64,000 nt of DNA from Rhizobium mesosinicum (GTDB taxonomy: Bacteria; Pseudomonadota; Alphaproteobacteria; Rhizobiales; Rhizobiaceae), in NCBI RefSeq assembly GCF_019511345.1, contig NZ_JAEUAK010000004.1, forward strand, positions 372,001 through 436,000, given 5' to 3'. Positions 49,530-58,144 of the stretch are shown piece after piece. Below the pieces are notes generated by a model. The model was given only the letters and a program-made list of their open reading frames with translations. It was not told the origin of the DNA and searched no databases. The position numbers were made by a program, and so were the translations under genes. Position 1 is the first letter of the stretch. The number at the start of each line of letters is the position of its first letter.

Positions 49530-49615
49530 GCGAGCGTGGCGAAATTGGTAGACGCAAGGGACTTAAAATCCCTCGGCCTTAGGCTATACGGGTTCGATCC
49601 CCGTCGCTCGCACCA
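49530..49615 (+). tRNA. tRNA-Leu (anticodon UAA)
   Basis: 86 nt cloverleaf. Acceptor GCGAGCG (49530-49536) pairs with CGCTCGC (49605-49611), A73 then encoded CCA (49613-49615). The anticodon stem GGGA/TCCC encloses a CTTAAAA loop, anticodon UAA reading UUA. There is a long variable arm as expected for class II tRNA-Leu, and GGTTCGATC in the T arm. Its 3' part is repeated at 51872-51916. Confidence 0.97.
49570..49615 (+). repeat. attL-like 3' part of tRNA-Leu
   Basis: The last 46 bases of tRNA-Leu, from the variable arm through CCA. They match 51872-51916 at about 40 of 46 positions with one gap. tRNA 3' ends are typical integration sites for phage-type integrases. Confidence 0.6.
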
Positions 49616-49962
49616 AATTAGATTATCGTTTGAAAGCAGCTTATCCTCCCTCGAACAGAAATCCTGATATTTGCTGGGGCGGGGCAGCCGGGGCGTGGAC
49701 GCGGAGACTGGGCCAAACAGGCATACCTTGTTGGATTTTCCGGCAAGCTCCCGGACTGCTTGTTGCCTTGCAGCCATGGTCGATTTTGCAAAGAAAGTAT
49801 GGGCCTCATCTATGTTCACGGATGTCAAAGCGCTGGCTGCTTTGCCCGCCTCGTATCATCAGCAGACGCTAATTTAGATAGGCGATCACAACGGCCTGCG
49901 GTAGAATGGGTCGAGGCCGCCAATTCCGGTCTGGCCATGGCGAATCCGTTGTTGGCAAATCG
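49616..49962. other. Gap between tRNA-Leu and the cyclase gene
   Basis: 347 bp with short overlapping open frames in several phases, none with a recognisable start or family pattern. It presumably carries the cyclase promoter. Nothing specific seen. Confidence 0.5.
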
Positions 49963-51747
49963 ATGAAACAAAGACTAGCAGCAGTCCTGGCGGCCGACAT
50001 GGCAGGCTATAGCCGACTGATGGAGGCGGACGAAGCAGGCACGCTCGCCCGCCTCAGAACGCACCGGATAGAGTTGATCGACCCTGCCATCGCCAAGAAC
50101 GAGGGCCGCATCATCAAGACGACGGGCGACGGCATGCTGGTCGAATTCCAAAGCGTGACGGACGCTGTGAGATGCGCCGTGGAAATCCAGCAGCGCATGA
50201 AGCGGCGCAATTCCGACGTGCCGCAGGGTCGACGGATAGAATTTCGGATCGGTATCAATGTCGGCGATATCATTTTCGACGACGATGACATTTTCGGCGA
50301 TGGTGTGAACATTGCCGCGCGGGTCGAACAACTGGCCGATGTCGGAGGCATCTGCATCACGGCCGCGGTGGCGACGCAAATTGCCGATCGACTCGAAGTA
50401 GCCATCGAGGACCTTGGCGAGAAGGCACTGAAGAATATCAGCCGTCCGGTTCACCTTTACCGGGTCGGGGTGGACGACATCGTCCTCGCGCCCGCAGCGG
50501 ATGCCGCGGACGGCAAGCGGACCGCTTCCAAACCCACGATCGTCGTTCTTCCCTTCAACAACATGAGCGGCGATCCCGAGCAGGAGTTCTTTGCAGACGG
50601 TCTGACCGAGGATATCCTCACCGAGCTGTCGCGCCGCCACGAGCTCTTCGTCATCTCGCGCAACTCCAGCTTCGTCTACAAGAACCAGCCCGTCAATGTG
50701 CGCGAGGTGGCCGAGAAGCTCGGCGCCCAGTACCTGGTCGAAGGCAGCGTACGGAAAATCGGTGACAGGGTGCGCGTCACGGTGCAGTTGATCGATGCGG
50801 TCAACGATGCCCATGTATGGGCGGACAAATACGACCGCAAACTCGACGACATATTTGCCATTCAGGACGAGGTGACGGCCGCGATCGCCGCCACGCTTCC
50901 CGGGCGCGTCGAGGCGGCCCAGCGAGACCAACTCGCCCGCACGAAGCCGGCAAACATGGCCGCCTACGAATGCGCGCTCGCGGCCAAGGTGCTGCACCAT
51001 AGAAGCAGCCCCTCGGACAATGAGCAAGCCCAGGCGCTGATCGACAGGGCCATCGAACTCGACCCAGGCTATGCGCATGCCCATGCCTGGCGCGCTTGCA
51101 TCCTCGGGCAGGCCTGGGTGAACGGCTGGTGCAGTGACAAGGATGCGGCTTGGGCGCAGGTCAATTCCGAGCTGGAGCGGGCGCTTGCGCTCGACGACAA
51201 CGACGCCGACGTGCATCGCATTCTCGCCGCGGTCAATGTCAACAACAACCAGCTGACGACGGCACGCTATCATCAGGAGCGCGCCCTCTCGCTCAACCCC
51301 AATTACGACCTGGTGGTGGTTCAGCAGGGCGAGTTGCTGACCTGGCTCGGCCGGCCGGAAGAAGGAGTCGAGTGGATCTGCAAGGCCATGCGGCTCAACC
51401 CGCATCATCCGGCACGTTTTTGGAGTCACCTCGGAAAGGCCCATTTCACCGCCCGGCAATATGGCGAGGCGATCGAGGCCTTCATGCATCTTTCCGCCAT
51501 GGACCAGGTACAGCACGCTTTCGTCGCGGCCTGCTATGGCTGGCTCGGCGACCATATTGCCGCATCCGCACATATGAAGCAGGTCAAATCGCTTGCGCCC
51601 GACTTCGGCATCGAGCCGTTCCTCGCTACGCTGCACTACGCCCAAGAAGCCGATATGCAGCATATCCGCGACGGGCTGATCAAGGCAGGTGCCGGCGAGT
51701 TCGTCTCAACGGCCAGCGACCTGGAAGAACGCAGGAACCTTGGCTGA
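49963..51747 (+). CDS. Class III adenylate/guanylate cyclase with TolB-like and TPR regions
   Basis: 594 aa. Residues 5-175 are a class III catalytic domain: metal-binding Asp12 (LAADMAGYSRLM) and Asp56 (TTGDGMLVEF) are present, with FGDGVNIAARVEQLA following. Residues about 190-330 resemble the TolB-like segment common in such proteins (VLPFNNMSGDPEQEFFADGL), and 340-580 are TPR-like repeats. Rhizobia encode many such cyclases. Start MKQRLAAVLAADM chosen as the earliest family-like Met. Lies inside the tRNA-Leu islet. Confidence 0.9.
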   Translation: MKQRLAAVLAADMAGYSRLMEADEAGTLARLRTHRIELIDPAIAKNEGRIIKTTGDGMLVEFQSVTDAVRCAVEIQQRMKRRNSDVPQGRRIEFRIGINVGDIIFDDDDIFGDGVNIAARVEQLADVGGICITAAVATQIADRLEVAIEDLGEKALKNISRPVHLYRVGVDDIVLAPAADAADGKRTASKPTIVVLPFNNMSGDPEQEFFADGLTEDILTELSRRHELFVISRNSSFVYKNQPVNVREVAEKLGAQYLVEGSVRKIGDRVRVTVQLIDAVNDAHVWADKYDRKLDDIFAIQDEVTAAIAATLPGRVEAAQRDQLARTKPANMAAYECALAAKVLHHRSSPSDNEQAQALIDRAIELDPGYAHAHAWRACILGQAWVNGWCSDKDAAWAQVNSELERALALDDNDADVHRILAAVNVNNNQLTTARYHQERALSLNPNYDLVVVQQGELLTWLGRPEEGVEWICKAMRLNPHHPARFWSHLGKAHFTARQYGEAIEAFMHLSAMDQVQHAFVAACYGWLGDHIAASAHMKQVKSLAPDFGIEPFLATLHYAQEADMQHIRDGLIKAGAGEFVSTASDLEERRNLG

Positions 51748-51871
51748 ATTCCACATCTCTCGACATTGGGTTATCTGGATCGAGGGCGGCGCCATCGAAA
51801 CGCCCCAGCAGCTTTATGCTGAGCGCTGATTCCAGTAATGAAGAGGCGCAGCGGATTACGTCAGCGCACAC

Positions 51872-51916
51872 CCCTCGGCCTTAGCCTATACGGGCTCAAT
51901 CCCATCGCTCGCACTA
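51872..51916 (+). repeat. attR-like degenerate copy of the tRNA-Leu 3' end
   Basis: 45 bp resembling the variable arm, T arm and CCA of tRNA-Leu (ends CGCTCGCACTA instead of CGCTCGCACCA). The 5' half of a tRNA is missing, so it is not a tRNA gene. About 125 bp after the cyclase stop. Confidence 0.75.
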
Positions 51917-52049
51917 TCTTTATAAATCTGTTCGAATATGCTTGTATAAGGTGAACAAACCATGGGCAGCGCTTGTCTATGGCCTTAACGGTGCAAAAAA
52001 TGTAGGCACTGTGCAGTTGAGTAAGTGTTGTCTTAGTGGGAGTAAGACG

Positions 52050-52181
52050 ATGGTTTACGACTGGGATGGAGCAAGAACGCGGCGCATCAGGCTCTTCAAG
52101 ATGAGTGCCTTTCTATTGTTGGGAACGACGATGGCGGTGGTGCCGCTGTTCTTTTGGGCGTTGCAACTGCGCGGGCTTTAA
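52050..52181 (+). CDS. Small single-pass membrane protein, hypothetical
   Basis: 43 aa. A charged N-terminus (MVYDWDGARTRRIRLFK) followed by one membrane helix (MSAFLLLGTTMAVVPLFFWA) and a short tail. GGGAG lies eight bases before the ATG. The frame extends upstream to 51942 but without a ribosome site. No family recognised. Confidence 0.45.
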   Translation: MVYDWDGARTRRIRLFKMSAFLLLGTTMAVVPLFFWALQLRGL

Positions 52182-52212
52182 CGTGCCGGACGCGTGTCAG
52201 CGTCCCGGCAAA

Positions 52213-52575
52213 TTACGTGGCGGCATTCGCCCCGGTTTTCGTTTCACGCCATTTGTTGAAGCCCCAGCCGACGATTAGGCCGAGTGCCGCACCCATTGCC
52301 TTTACGCCCGCATCGTGAAGACGCGCGTGTCGGCTCGGCGACAAGTACTGCAGACATTCGATCGCACCCGCACCGAAAATCAGCAGCACGGCGACGGTTT
52401 TCCATTGCCTTGGATAGGCGAGAGCAAAAGCCAGCCCTGCCATCAGGTAAGCCACGGCACGGTCGATATCGGGTGTCTCGGTCGTGCGCGGACGCAATTC
52501 GATCGGCGAAACTGTTACAAACAGGATGAAGGCGAGAAGAAGCCAGGCCAGCGGCTTTGTGATCTTGGATGTCAT
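52213..52575 (-). CDS. VanZ-like small membrane protein
   Basis: 120 aa. Three or four membrane helices, with IELRPRTTETPDIDRAVAYLMAG in the first loop and the VanZ-like ECLQYLSPSRHARLHDAGVKAMGA block. VanZ in enterococci gives teicoplanin resistance, but most VanZ-like proteins in proteobacteria have unknown function. Start MTSKITKPLAWLLL chosen; the longer frame adds a polar leader. Confidence 0.75.
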   Translation of the reverse strand: MTSKITKPLAWLLLAFILFVTVSPIELRPRTTETPDIDRAVAYLMAGLAFALAYPRQWKTVAVLLIFGAGAIECLQYLSPSRHARLHDAGVKAMGAALGLIVGWGFNKWRETKTGANAAT

Positions 52576-52756
52576 CGTACTGTCATATTGGCGAGTGCTA
52601 GGCGCCATCAAGTTAAAAGCGCTTCATCTCAGCTCAATCTGAAGATCCGCTTAAGGAAGCCTTTCATCGGGCGAATCGCAAATGCGCCAACCGGGCTTCT
52701 TTCCGCACGCGGCTTGTGTCATAGCCGTTTATATTTTTGAAAAATGGACGAACCCC

Positions 52757-54007
52757 GTGACAAGACACGATGTCGAAGGCGCAGAAGAGGCAATGCGCAG
52801 CCTTTTCCCTGCTACGCCGCTGCAGCTCAATGATCACCTCTCCGCCCGCTACGGCGCGGATATCTGGCTGAAGCGCGAGGATCTTTCGCCCGTTCGTTCC
52901 TACAAGATCCGCGGCGCGTTCAATTTCTTCCGCAAGGCGATTGCCGAAGGTGCCGGCGGCAAGACCTTCGTTTGTGCTTCCGCCGGCAATCACGCTCAGG
53001 GCTTCGCCTTCGTCTGCCGCCACTTCGGCGTGCCGGGCGTCGTCTTCATGCCGGTCACCACGCCACAGCAGAAGATCGACAAGACCCGCATGTTCGGTGC
53101 CGGTTTCATTGCGATCGAGCTCATCGGCGATTTCTTCGATCAGTGCTATCAGGCCGCCCGCGATCACGTGGACGCGATCGGCGGGGTCATGGTGCCGCCC
53201 TTTGATCACGCTGATATTATCGAGGGCCAGGCGACAGTTGCCGCGGAAATCATGCAGCAGCTTCCCGAAGGCACGGTGCCCGACATGGTCGTCCTGCCGG
53301 TCGGCGGCGGTGGTCTTGCTGCCGGCATCACCGGTTATCTCGATGGCGTTGTCGCGAAATCCGATTTTGTCTTCGCCGAGCCTGCCGGTGCCCCGAGCCT
53401 TCGTCGTAGCCTTGAGGCGGGGCAGGTGGTGACGCTCCCCAAAGTCGACAATTTTGTCGATGGTGCAGCGGTTGCGCGCATCGGCGACCTGAATTTCGCG
53501 GCACTGAAGGCGTTTTCAGCCGAGCAGGTCAGGCTGATGCCGGAAAACGCCATCTGCGTCACCATCCAGGAAATGCTGAACGTCGAAGGTGTCGTGCTGG
53601 AGCCGGCCGGCGCGCTGTCGCTGACGGCAATCTCCGCCATGGATCGCGAGGCCATCAAGGGGAAGACGATCGTCGCCGTCGTCTCCGGTGGCAATTTCGA
53701 TTTCGAGCGGTTGCCCGATGTCAAGGAAAGGGCCATGCGCTACGCCGGCCTGAAGAAATACTTCATCCTGCGTCTTGCTCAGCGCCCCGGCGCGCTGCGC
53801 GATTTCCTCAATCTTCTCGGACCGCATGACGATATCGCCCGCTTCGAATATCTCAAGAAATCGGCGCGCAATTTCGGTTCGATCCTCATCGGCATCGAAA
53901 CGACGGCGCCTGAGAACTTCGTGACGCTGGTTGCCAATTTCGAAAGCGCGGGCATGGGTTTTGAGGATATTACCGAAAACGAGATCCTCGCAAACCTGAT
54001 CATTTGA
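52757..54007 (+). CDS. ilvA: Threonine dehydratase, biosynthetic
   Basis: 416 aa from the GTG used here. PLP enzyme that makes 2-oxobutyrate for isoleucine; functionally linked to ilvD in this window. PLP Lys50 is in SYKIRGAFNFF, and the Gly-rich VLPVGGGGLAAG binds the phosphate. The C-terminal 85 residues form a single ACT-like regulatory domain, as in the short Bacillus type. An upstream ATG (52682) is an alternative; neither has a clear ribosome site. Confidence 0.9.
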   Translation: MTRHDVEGAEEAMRSLFPATPLQLNDHLSARYGADIWLKREDLSPVRSYKIRGAFNFFRKAIAEGAGGKTFVCASAGNHAQGFAFVCRHFGVPGVVFMPVTTPQQKIDKTRMFGAGFIAIELIGDFFDQCYQAARDHVDAIGGVMVPPFDHADIIEGQATVAAEIMQQLPEGTVPDMVVLPVGGGGLAAGITGYLDGVVAKSDFVFAEPAGAPSLRRSLEAGQVVTLPKVDNFVDGAAVARIGDLNFAALKAFSAEQVRLMPENAICVTIQEMLNVEGVVLEPAGALSLTAISAMDREAIKGKTIVAVVSGGNFDFERLPDVKERAMRYAGLKKYFILRLAQRPGALRDFLNLLGPHDDIARFEYLKKSARNFGSILIGIETTAPENFVTLVANFESAGMGFEDITENEILANLII

Positions 54008-54043
54008 CTTTGCGTCAACTGCACTGCGTGCTAAAGGCGGATT

Positions 54044-54373
54044 ATGGCTTCGTTCCTTTCAAACATTCTTTCGGTCTTCTCCGGCGGCGGCAAATCCTCG
54101 AGCGATGCAACTGCGGGTCCTTCCGGTGAGCCTCAGCTCTATGGCGATTGCACCATCTATGCCGAGCCGCAGAAGGAAGGCGGCCAGTATCGTCTGGCCG
54201 GCCGCATCGAAAAGAAGGTCGGTGAGGACGTTCTCGTCCGCAAGTTCATCCGCGCGGATCTCTTTTCCTCGTCGGATGATGCGATCGAATGCACGGTGCG
54301 CAAGGCGCAACAGATTATCGATCAGCACGGGCCTTCTCTTTTCAGTGATGGCGAGAAGCTTCGTCAGGTCTAA
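54044..54373 (+). CDS. HlyU family protein
   Basis: 109 aa. HlyU-like domain from about residue 30 (EPQLYGDCTIYAEPQKEGGQYRLAG) to the KFIRADLFSSSDDAIECTVRKAQQIIDQHG end; the N-terminus is a low-complexity membrane-proximal stretch. The family name comes from a Vibrio hemolysin activator, but this alphaproteobacterial branch is uncharacterised. 36 bp after ilvA, possible operon. Confidence 0.8.
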   Translation: MASFLSNILSVFSGGGKSSSDATAGPSGEPQLYGDCTIYAEPQKEGGQYRLAGRIEKKVGEDVLVRKFIRADLFSSSDDAIECTVRKAQQIIDQHGPSLFSDGEKLRQV

Positions 54374-54599
54374 GGGCCAGCGTGGTCCAAGCTGACATTT
54401 CCCGTTGTTTTTCAAAACTATGACACCATTTCCGTGATGGAAACTGCTGCTTTGCTCACCTAATCTTAAAGGATTATGGTGAAGGTGGCGCCTGCAGGTT
54501 TTGCAGGGCACCGCTTGTGTTTGAGCTTTCCGGACGATTGAACAGAAGATCCGCCGCGGCGGCTGCGGCTTGCACTCCTGTTGTCGGTGGAGGACTGTG

Positions 54600-55868
54600 A
54601 TGGAGCTTTTCAACTCCGCGCTCTTCATCTTCGAAGCCGTCGGCTATTTCGTGCTGATGGTCAGTCTCCTGCATTTTCGCCATCGCCTCGGATTGGGCGT
54701 CTTTCTGACGGCGCTCGGCGTCATGCATTTCATGGAGACGTATCTCGCAGCAGTTTTCTATGTTTCCCTGCCGTTCGGGAACGTCTCGCCGGGGTCTTCG
54801 ATCTTCTTTTCCGGCAAGCTGATGATGATCCTTATGCTCTACCTGCAGGAGGACGCGGCGACTGTTCGCCAGCCGATCTATGGTCTGTTTCTCGGCAATC
54901 TTCTGACCGTCGCCATAGCATGGGTGCTGCAGCTTCATCAGCCGCTGGAGCTGTCGCCCGGCCATCCCGCTGACGTCGACTTCCTGAAGGAGATGGGCTG
55001 GCTGATGGTCTGGGGCACGGCAATCCTCTATCTGGACTCGCTCGGAATCATCCTGCTCTACGAGAAACTCGGCGATTTCATGCGCCGGCGCGTGGTGCTG
55101 CGCTTCATGATCTCCGGCCTCGTGCTTTTGACCTTTGACCAGATCTGTTTCTTCAGCGGTCTTCATTATTTCGTGGGCGTTCCGATGGCTGCCTTCTGGG
55201 CGGGATGGGAAGCCAAAATGCTGGCTGTCTGCCTCTATTCTCTGATGTTTGCCGTCTACGAGTACTATGTCCGCCGGGACGGCGTTGCCGCCTCGGCCCG
55301 CTCGATCAGCGACCTCTTCGGCGATCTGACATTTCGCGAGCGCTACAACGATCTTCTGGAGCGCACCGGCCGCGACATCTTGACCGGCGTCTATGACCGC
55401 AGCCGCATGGAGCTGGAGGCGCCGCTGATGGTGCGCGAGGCGCTTCGGCAGGGCCAGTATGCGACCGTTCTCATCATCGATGCCGACCATTTCAAGGACG
55501 TCAATGACGGCTTCGGCCATCTGCAGGGCGACGAGGTTCTGAAGGCCATTGCCTCGAGGCTCGGAACGACGCTCCGCTCCAGCGATCGCATCTTCCGCTT
55601 CGGCGGCGAAGAGTTTGTCGCCGTCTGCCCTGGTACCAGCCATGAGGAGGCATTGCTGCTCGCCGAGCGCCTGCGCTGGACGATTGTGACCAGCGTGAAG
55701 ACGCCTGACGACGCGTCCGTATCTGTGAGCATAGGTGTTGCAACCGCCGACGAGGATGGTGGAAGCTTCACGACTGTGCTTTCGGCGGCGGATAGTCGCC
55801 TCTACGAGGCAAAGAAAAGCGGCCGTAACTGTGTTGTGGGCCGCTCCGGTGTCGCAAAAGCCAGCTAG
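54600..55868 (+). CDS. Membrane-bound diguanylate cyclase (GGDEF)
   Basis: 422 aa. Residues 1-225 hold about seven membrane helices (a MASE-like sensor of unknown ligand). The GGDEF domain starts near 262 (LTGVYDRSRMELEAPL), with the signature GGEEF at 335-339 and an inhibitory I-site RSSD at 326-329, so it should make c-di-GMP with product inhibition. A PilZ effector gene is at 62017. Ribosome site GGTGGAGGAC. Confidence 0.93.
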   Translation: MELFNSALFIFEAVGYFVLMVSLLHFRHRLGLGVFLTALGVMHFMETYLAAVFYVSLPFGNVSPGSSIFFSGKLMMILMLYLQEDAATVRQPIYGLFLGNLLTVAIAWVLQLHQPLELSPGHPADVDFLKEMGWLMVWGTAILYLDSLGIILLYEKLGDFMRRRVVLRFMISGLVLLTFDQICFFSGLHYFVGVPMAAFWAGWEAKMLAVCLYSLMFAVYEYYVRRDGVAASARSISDLFGDLTFRERYNDLLERTGRDILTGVYDRSRMELEAPLMVREALRQGQYATVLIIDADHFKDVNDGFGHLQGDEVLKAIASRLGTTLRSSDRIFRFGGEEFVAVCPGTSHEEALLLAERLRWTIVTSVKTPDDASVSVSIGVATADEDGGSFTTVLSAADSRLYEAKKSGRNCVVGRSGVAKAS

Positions 55869-55879
55869 ATCAGGTCCGC

Positions 55880-56656
55880 TCAGGCGGCGCGGAAGATCTT
55901 GGCGCCGGAGGGAGCGCTCGTCATGCCGCCATCGACAGTGATTTCTATCCCCGTGACATTGCTGGAATCATCGCAGGCGAGATAAAGCGCAGCCTTTGAA
56001 ATCTCGTCTGCCTCGCTCATGCGGCCGAGCGCACTCATATTCCCGAGCTTTTCTTCGAGCGCCGTCATTGCATCTTCCGTCTGCGCGTAGGGCGACCAGA
56101 TCGGCGTGCGCGTGCCGCCAGGCGTTACCTGATTGACCCGGATGCCGCGCGGTGCAAGTTCGGAGGCGAGGTTGCGGGTCATCGAACGTACGGCGCCCTT
56201 CGTAGCGGCGTAGGCAGACCAGCCCGGCGCACCGAGAACGGCGTGGACAGAACCGTTGAGAATGACCGAGGCGCCATCATTCAGATGCGGCAGCGCCGAC
56301 TGGACCGTGAAGAAGACCGAGGTCAGGTTGGTGCTGATGATCTTCTCGAACTGTTCCAGCGACGTTTGGCCGAGCGGCGTTGCCCCACCGATGCCGGCAT
56401 TGGCGAAGACGATATCGAATTTGCCGACATCGGAAGCAGCTTCGGCGAAGACCTTCGCCGCCGCCGGAACGTCGGTGAGGTCGATCTTCAGCGCCAGCAC
56501 ATCGCTGCCAAGGGCCTTCTTGGCCGCTGCGAGCGTTTCCGGGTTACGGCCGGTGATGATGACCTTCGCGCCTTCGGCGACGAAGACCTTGGCGGTGGCA
56601 AGCCCGATGCCGCTGTTGCCGCCGGTAATGAGTGCGACCTTGTTCTTGAGACGCAT
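55880..56656 (-). CDS. Short-chain dehydrogenase/reductase
   Basis: 258 aa classical SDR. Cofactor motif TGGNSGIG (11-18), NAG in FANAGIGG, and catalytic Ser/Tyr/Lys in NGSVHAVLGAPGWSAYAATK. Similar to glucose-dehydrogenase-like SDRs found next to TetR genes. Substrate unknown. Divergent from the TetR gene at 56764. Confidence 0.9.
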   Translation of the reverse strand: MRLKNKVALITGGNSGIGLATAKVFVAEGAKVIITGRNPETLAAAKKALGSDVLALKIDLTDVPAAAKVFAEAASDVGKFDIVFANAGIGGATPLGQTSLEQFEKIISTNLTSVFFTVQSALPHLNDGASVILNGSVHAVLGAPGWSAYAATKGAVRSMTRNLASELAPRGIRVNQVTPGGTRTPIWSPYAQTEDAMTALEEKLGNMSALGRMSEADEISKAALYLACDDSSNVTGIEITVDGGMTSAPSGAKIFRAA

Positions 56657-56711
56657 GGGAATGGCTCCTATTGGAAGATGCCTCGATCTGGATTATGATC
56701 GATATCTACAA

Positions 56712-56729
56712 GGATTATGATTGTAATCC
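56712..56729. promoter_or_regulatory. TetR operator-like palindrome
   Basis: GGATTA-TGATTG-TAATCC, perfect 6-6-6. The same GGATTATGAT half is repeated at 56690-56699, and a 10-bp inverted pair ATCTGGATTA (56686-56695)/TAATCCAGAT (56724-56733) brackets the region. It lies 35 bp before the TetR start and 56 bp before the SDR start. Confidence 0.7.
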
Positions 56730-56763
56730 AGATTAGTCAAGTCCGTATGTCGGGAGATTTTCA

Positions 56764-57342
56764 ATGGGCCATTCGCAGCTGGAAAAGCAGAAGACGCACG
56801 ACAGGATCGTTGAGATTGCTTCCAGGCGTCTGCGGGAAAAGGGACTTGAGGGAATCGGCGTCGCGGATCTGATGAAGGAGGCCGGGCTCACAGTCGGCGG
56901 CTTCTACAAGCATTTTTCATCACGCGATGACATGGTGGCGGAAGCAATGAAGCTGGCTTTCGGTTCCTGGGAAGCAAAAGTGCGCTCAGAGGGCAGGGCG
57001 CCGACAGATGTTCCGATGGCGGAATATTCCGCCAATTACCTGAGCGAGGTCCATCGCGATGACGTAAGCGGCGGCTGCCCTTTTGCTGCGCTGACCGCCG
57101 ATCTTGCCCGCAGCGGGGAGAAATGCCGGTCGCTTGCGACCGAGCAACTGAAGACGAATCTCGGAAACATGACAGACCGTATGAGCGCGGCCGACGAGGT
57201 TGAGGCGCGCCGCAAGGCAATCATCGTCTGGTGCCTGATGACCGGTGCGCTCGGCCTTGCGCGCATCGCGGACGATGAAAAACTCTCCGACGAAATACTG
57301 GAAACGGCCCGCTCCTTCGTCAATGATTTCTCTGCAAAATGA
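56764..57342 (+). CDS. TetR family transcriptional regulator
   Basis: 192 aa. N-terminal HTH at about residues 10-55 with IGVADLMKEAGLTVGGFYKHFSSRDDMVAEAM, the TetR recognition-helix pattern; the rest is the ligand-binding helical domain. Divergent SDR gene is the probable target. The start codon follows GGAGATTTTCA. Confidence 0.93.
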   Translation: MGHSQLEKQKTHDRIVEIASRRLREKGLEGIGVADLMKEAGLTVGGFYKHFSSRDDMVAEAMKLAFGSWEAKVRSEGRAPTDVPMAEYSANYLSEVHRDDVSGGCPFAALTADLARSGEKCRSLATEQLKTNLGNMTDRMSAADEVEARRKAIIVWCLMTGALGLARIADDEKLSDEILETARSFVNDFSAK

Positions 57343-57389
57343 AAGGGCCGGCTTGCGCCGACCCCGAGTAGGACTTTTTGAATTAAAGC

Positions 57390-58004
57390 TTAGGCAGCAA
57401 GAGCAAGCTCTTCGACGCGCGACTTGGCAGCGCCGATGGCTTTTTCTGCAGCTTCCGGGCCAAAGGCGAGGCCTTCGACATAGATGGTTTCAATGTCGGT
57501 GATGCCGAGGAAACCGAGAACCGACTTCAGGTAAGGGACCGCATGGTTCATGCCGGCAGCCGGACCCTGGGAATAGACGCCGCCCGAAGCGAGAACGACA
57601 TAGACCTTCTTCCCTGTGGCGAGTCCGACCGGGCCGCTTTCGGTGTACTTGAACGTGAGGCCTGCGCGGGCAACGTTATCGATCCAGGTTTTCAGCGACG
57701 AATAAATGTTGAAGTTGATGAGGCCGGTGCCGATGACGATGCTGTCGGCGGCAAGAAGCTCGTTGACCAGCTCATCAGAGGTCTTCACGGCGGCAGCTTC
57801 CTCAGCCGTACGGGCTTCCGGCGGCTTGCGGATGGCGGCAGTGAACAGGTCGTCGATATGCGGCAGTGGATTTGCTGCGAGGTCGCGACGAACGACGACG
57901 CTACCGGAGTTCTGGCTCTTGAGCTTGTCGGCGAGCTCGACAGCGATCGACGTGGAAAGCGATTCCGAACGCGGGCTGGACGTCAGAAGAAGAATGGAAG
58001 ACAT
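57390..58004 (-). CDS. azoR: FMN-dependent NADH-azoreductase
   Basis: 204 aa flavodoxin-like. LLLTSSPRSESLSTSIA near the N-terminus and the PMYNF-like INFNIYSSLKTWIDNVARAG motif mark AzoR/AcpD. Reduces azo dyes and quinones. Start MSSILLLTSSP preferred over longer upstream frames. Divergent from LysR at 58145, a common pairing. Confidence 0.92.
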   Translation of the reverse strand: MSSILLLTSSPRSESLSTSIAVELADKLKSQNSGSVVVRRDLAANPLPHIDDLFTAAIRKPPEARTAEEAAAVKTSDELVNELLAADSIVIGTGLINFNIYSSLKTWIDNVARAGLTFKYTESGPVGLATGKKVYVVLASGGVYSQGPAAGMNHAVPYLKSVLGFLGITDIETIYVEGLAFGPEAAEKAIGAAKSRVEELALAA

Positions 58005-58090
58005 GGTTGAGTTTCCTCTCGAATTGGGTTTCAGCGGCCGTTGGGAGCGGTAAACCGCTGTATTCGAGTGAAGAAATAAGGCTGGCCCGC

Positions 58091-58130
58091 TATCGAAAAA
58101 ACTGGGATAATGTCGATCAAAACTATCGAT
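58091..58130. promoter_or_regulatory. Direct repeats between azoR and lysR
   Basis: CTATCGA at 58091-58097 and 58124-58130, spaced 33 bp, with GTCGATC between them. They lie within the 140-bp gap between divergent azoR and lysR. The spacing suits binding of a LysR tetramer. Confidence 0.35.
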
Positions 58131-58144
58131 GGATTGGATGGAAG

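Larger units (their letters stand above)
49616..51916. mobile_element. Candidate integrated islet at tRNA-Leu
   Basis: About 2.3 kb between the intact tRNA-Leu and a degenerate copy of its 3' end. It carries a single large gene, the cyclase-TPR protein. No integrase is present, so it would be a remnant or a non-autonomous element. The mismatches between the repeats point to an old event. Confidence 0.4.

Noticed and set aside
51872..51916. Second tRNA-Leu gene
   Set aside because: Only the 3' half is present, with mismatches, and the terminal CCA is CTA; treated as an att-like repeat.
49616..51916. Integrase or transposase in the tRNA-Leu islet
   Set aside because: No frame there has tyrosine or serine recombinase motifs.
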